This document shows, in pieces, positions 49,938 through 51,945 of a stretch of DNA of 51,945 nt. Both the position numbers and the translations under genes were made by a program. The stretch lies in contig NZ_VFUA01000038.1 of the NCBI RefSeq assembly GCF_006440735.1, forward strand, positions 1 through 51,945, in the 5' to 3' direction. Every line of letters starts with the position of its first letter. Positions within the stretch are counted from its first letter, which is position 1. The notes beneath the pieces are model-generated. The model had not been told where the DNA came from. It made no database searches and worked only from the letters and a program-made list of their open reading frames with translations. This DNA is from Mesorhizobium sp. B2-7-1 (GTDB taxonomy: Bacteria; Pseudomonadota; Alphaproteobacteria; Rhizobiales; Rhizobiaceae).

Positions 49938-51263
49938 CTAAACGTAGCGGTTTACGATGTTTTCCAGCAACTCCTGGCGGCCGGAACGCGGCTGCGGCTC
50001 GATCTTCTTCTTGACCACGCGCTCGGCGATCTCCTCCAGCGAGCGCTTGCCCGACAGCATCGCCTTGCCTTCGGCCGTGTTCCAGCCGGCATAGCGTTCG
50101 GCGAGCGGACCGGACAGCGCCTTGTCCTCGATCATCTTGGCCGCGGCCTTCAGGCCGCGAGCGCAGGCGTCCATGCCGCCGATATGGCCGATCAGGAGAT
50201 CGTCCGGGTCGAGTGACTGGCGCCTGAGCTTGGCGTCGAAATTGGTGCCGCCGGTCTTGAAGCCACCGCCCTGCAGGACCTGGTAATAGGCCAGCGCCAT
50301 TTCCGGCACGTTGTTGGGGAACTGGTCGGTGTCCCAGCCGGACTGGTAGTCGTTGCGGTTCATGTCGATCGAGCCGAAGACGCCCAGCGCGTTGGCCAGG
50401 GCCAACTCGTGCTCGAAGGAATGGCCGGCCAGGATCGCGTGGCCCTGCTCGATGTTAAGTTTTACTTCGTTCTCCAGCCCGAAGCGCTTGAGGAAGCCGT
50501 ACACCGTGGCGACGTCGTAGTCGTACTGGTGCTTGGTCGGCTCCTGTGGCTTCGGCTCGATCAGGATCGTGCCCTTGAAGCCTATTCTGTGCTTGTAGTC
50601 GACGACGAGGTTGAGGAAGCGGCCGGCCTGCTCCTGCTCGCGGGCGAGGTCGGTGTTGAGCAGCGTCTCGTAGCCCTCGCGCCCGCCCCACAGCACATAA
50701 TTCTCGCCCTTCAGCTTCTTGGTGACGTCGATGCACTTCTTCACTGTCGCCGCCGCATAGGCGAACACGTCCGGATCGGGGTTGGTTGCGGCGCCCGACA
50801 TGAAGCGGCGGTGCGAGAACAGGTTCGCTGTTCCCCAGAGCAGCTTGACGCCGGTCTTTTTCATCTTGTCGGCGAAATAGTCAGTGATCTCGTCGAGGCG
50901 CGCGGCGCTCTCCGAGAAATCCTTGCCCTCCGGACGCACATCGGCGTCGTGGAAGCAGAAATAGGGCGCGCCGAGCAGCGAGAACATCTCGAAGGCGACG
51001 TCGGCCTTGAGCCTGGCCAGTTCCATCGTGTCGACGCCGCCCGGCTTGGCGAACCACGGCCGATCGAAGGTCTGGCCGCCGAACGGGTCGCCGCCCGGCC
51101 ATGCGAAGGAATGCCAATAGGCGACGGCGAAGCGCAGATGGTCTTCCAACCGCTTGCCGGCCACGACCTCGTCGGGATTGTAGAAGCGGTAGGCCAGCGG
51201 ATTGGTCGAATCCGGCCCCTCATATTTGATCGTCTTGATGTCGCCGAAAAATCCGCTGCTCAT
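49938..51263 (-). CDS. xylA: Xylose isomerase
   Basis: 441 aa, of the long (class II) group. It isomerises D-xylose to D-xylulose. Visible: catalytic His in [30 protein letters not shown] with metal Glu, [18 protein letters not shown], and [17 protein letters not shown]. The ATG at 51263 (MSSGFFGD) follows GGAGAGGAAG; an ATG eight codons upstream is less well placed. No xylulokinase or XylR is present in this window on either side, and 255 bp without recognisable features separate it from the small gene downstream. Confidence 0.96.
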   Translation of the reverse strand: MSSGFFGDIKTIKYEGPDSTNPLAYRFYNPDEVVAGKRLEDHLRFAVAYWHSFAWPGGDPFGGQTFDRPWFAKPGGVDTMELARLKADVAFEMFSLLGAPYFCFHDADVRPEGKDFSESAARLDEITDYFADKMKKTGVKLLWGTANLFSHRRFMSGAATNPDPDVFAYAAATVKKCIDVTKKLKGENYVLWGGREGYETLLNTDLAREQEQAGRFLNLVVDYKHRIGFKGTILIEPKPQEPTKHQYDYDVATVYGFLKRFGLENEVKLNIEQGHAILAGHSFEHELALANALGVFGSIDMNRNDYQSGWDTDQFPNNVPEMALAYYQVLQGGGFKTGGTNFDAKLRRQSLDPDDLLIGHIGGMDACARGLKAAAKMIEDKALSGPLAERYAGWNTAEGKAMLSGKRSLEEIAERVVKKKIEPQPRSGRQELLENIVNRYV

Positions 51264-51369
51264 GGTTTTCTTCCTCTCCGAGTGCATTCGCCCGATTACC
51301 TCAGGCGTAATTGGTTTCGCTCTTTTGCGCGATCAAAACAGTCATGTCGAAACGATCCAACGAAGGAAC

Positions 51370-51738
51370 ATGACAATGACCGACCTCAACACCATCGCCC
51401 GCAACTACATCGCCGCCTGGAACGAGAGCGATGCGGCTCGCCGCAAGTCCCTGCTCGAAGCGGCCTTTACCAGCGACGTCAGCTATCGCGACCCGGTCAT
51501 GCAGGGCGACGGCCATGCCGGCGTCGCAGCACTTATCGAAGGCGTCCAGCAGCGTTTCGCCGGCTTCCGCTTCTCGCTGAAGGGTGAGCCGGACGGCTTC
51601 GCCGACAAGATCCGTTTCTCGTGGAACCTCGGACCCGAAGGTGTCGAGTCCGTCATCGAGGGCACCGACATCGGCGTTATCGAGGATGGCCGCCTGAAGA
51701 GCGTCACGGGCTTCCTCGACAAGGTGCCGGCGCAGTGA
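51370..51738 (+). CDS. NTF2-like / SnoaL family protein
   Basis: 122 aa. A compact cone-shaped NTF2-like domain is suggested by the N-terminal helix pair (IARNYIAAWNESDAARRKSLLEAAF), SYRDPVMQGDGHAGVAALIEG and the later strands (FRFSLKGEPDGFADKIRFSWNLG). This fold includes isomerases, dehydratases and ligand-binding proteins, so no reaction can be named. AAGGAAC precedes the ATG; a second ATG two codons on is equally possible. Divergent from xylA, 106 bp apart. Confidence 0.85.
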   Translation: MTMTDLNTIARNYIAAWNESDAARRKSLLEAAFTSDVSYRDPVMQGDGHAGVAALIEGVQQRFAGFRFSLKGEPDGFADKIRFSWNLGPEGVESVIEGTDIGVIEDGRLKSVTGFLDKVPAQ

Positions 51739-51743
51739 GGGTT

Positions 51744-51945
51744 GCTGGGTAAGGGAGGCGCGAGGCCCCCCTCTCTGGCCTGCCGGCCATCTCCCCCTCA
51801 AGGGGGGAGATCGATCGTCACGCGGACCTTCGCCAACCACCGACGCCGAAAGAAAAGAGCCAGCGCCCCAACTGCCAATCTCCCCCCTTGAGGGGGAGAT
51901 GGCCGGCAGGGCAGAGAGGGGGGCCTCGCGCCTCCCTGACCCAGC
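51744..51945. repeat. Long inverted repeat with 68-nt arms
   Basis: Left arm 51744-51811 and right arm 51878-51945 are reverse complements with two mismatches. Each arm also has an inner ATCTCCCCCTC/GAGGGGGAGAT-type hairpin. 66 bp of unrelated sequence lies between. No coding capacity. It begins 5 bp after the NTF2-like gene stop and reaches the window edge exactly at the end of the arm. Confidence 0.85.

Overview
High G+C, dense gene packing, many 4-base ATGA/GTGA gene overlaps and several families of short palindromic intergenic repeats (CCTTCTCCC/GGGAGAAGG type, GCAATTCC/GGAATTGC type) point to a Rhizobiales chromosome, most like Mesorhizobium. This is inferred from style and gene content; no rRNA or marker gene is present. 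I see no phage, insertion sequence, CRISPR or tRNA. The window is mainly a set of catabolic operons, each with its own regulator or transporter.

Region 1 (1-14188), N-heterocycle block. A nicotinamidase (pncA) is divergent from a tightly overlapped six-gene operon (992-8086): FAD subunit and fused Fe-S/molybdopterin subunit of a molybdenum hydroxylase, a 6-hydroxynicotinate reductase homologue, a UPF0280 (ApbE-like) protein, a DUF1185 'amino acid synthesis' protein and a MarR regulator. After a PAP2 membrane protein come hyuB and hyuA (ATP-dependent hydantoinase/oxoprolinase type lactamase) and, divergently, a ferredoxin-NADP reductase. A nearly identical 24-bp partly palindromic site lies in the promoter of the hydroxylase operon (869-892) and in the hyuA/fpr intergenic region (13216-13239). 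This suggests one regulon: nicotinamide -> nicotinate -> 6-hydroxynicotinate -> reduced lactam -> ring opening by HyuAB. The functional chain is inference.

Region 2 (14343-20003), aldolase and dehydrogenase genes: deoC with a two-domain ALDH16-type aldehyde dehydrogenase, then an SDR and a fumarylacetoacetate-hydrolase-family enzyme resembling the last two steps of non-phosphorylative 2-keto-3-deoxy sugar acid breakdown.

Region 3 (20208-30560), amino-sugar block. Two divergent operons share a central regulatory region containing mirrored copies of a GGTAT direct repeat. Leftward: murQ, a sugar ABC transporter (binding protein, two permeases, ATPase) and a Gfo/Idh dehydrogenase. Rightward: BadF/BcrA-type sugar kinase, GntR/UTRA regulator, SIS-type glucosamine-6-phosphate deaminase, nagA.

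Region 4 (30869-40243): malonyl-CoA synthetase matB with its GntR regulator matR, rpe, and a pair of large secreted proteins, a beta-propeller-like protein and a 1292-aa protein with four DUF11-like domains plus a repetitive cysteine-rich C-terminus.

Region 5 (40609-49476), carnitine/gamma-butyrobetaine block: a seven-gene leftward operon (BKACE, PhnZ-like HD protein, carnitine 3-dehydrogenase with a Lys/Ala tail, acyl-CoA dehydrogenase, NDP-forming acyl-CoA synthetase, caiD, alpha/beta hydrolase) with a divergent GATase1-AraC regulator. The HD protein sits where a betainyl-CoA thioesterase would be expected and resembles mixed-valent diiron oxygenases; this is the second main novelty candidate.

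Region 6 (49479-51945): a small hypothetical protein, xylA, an NTF2-like protein and a long inverted repeat with 68-nt arms at the window edge.
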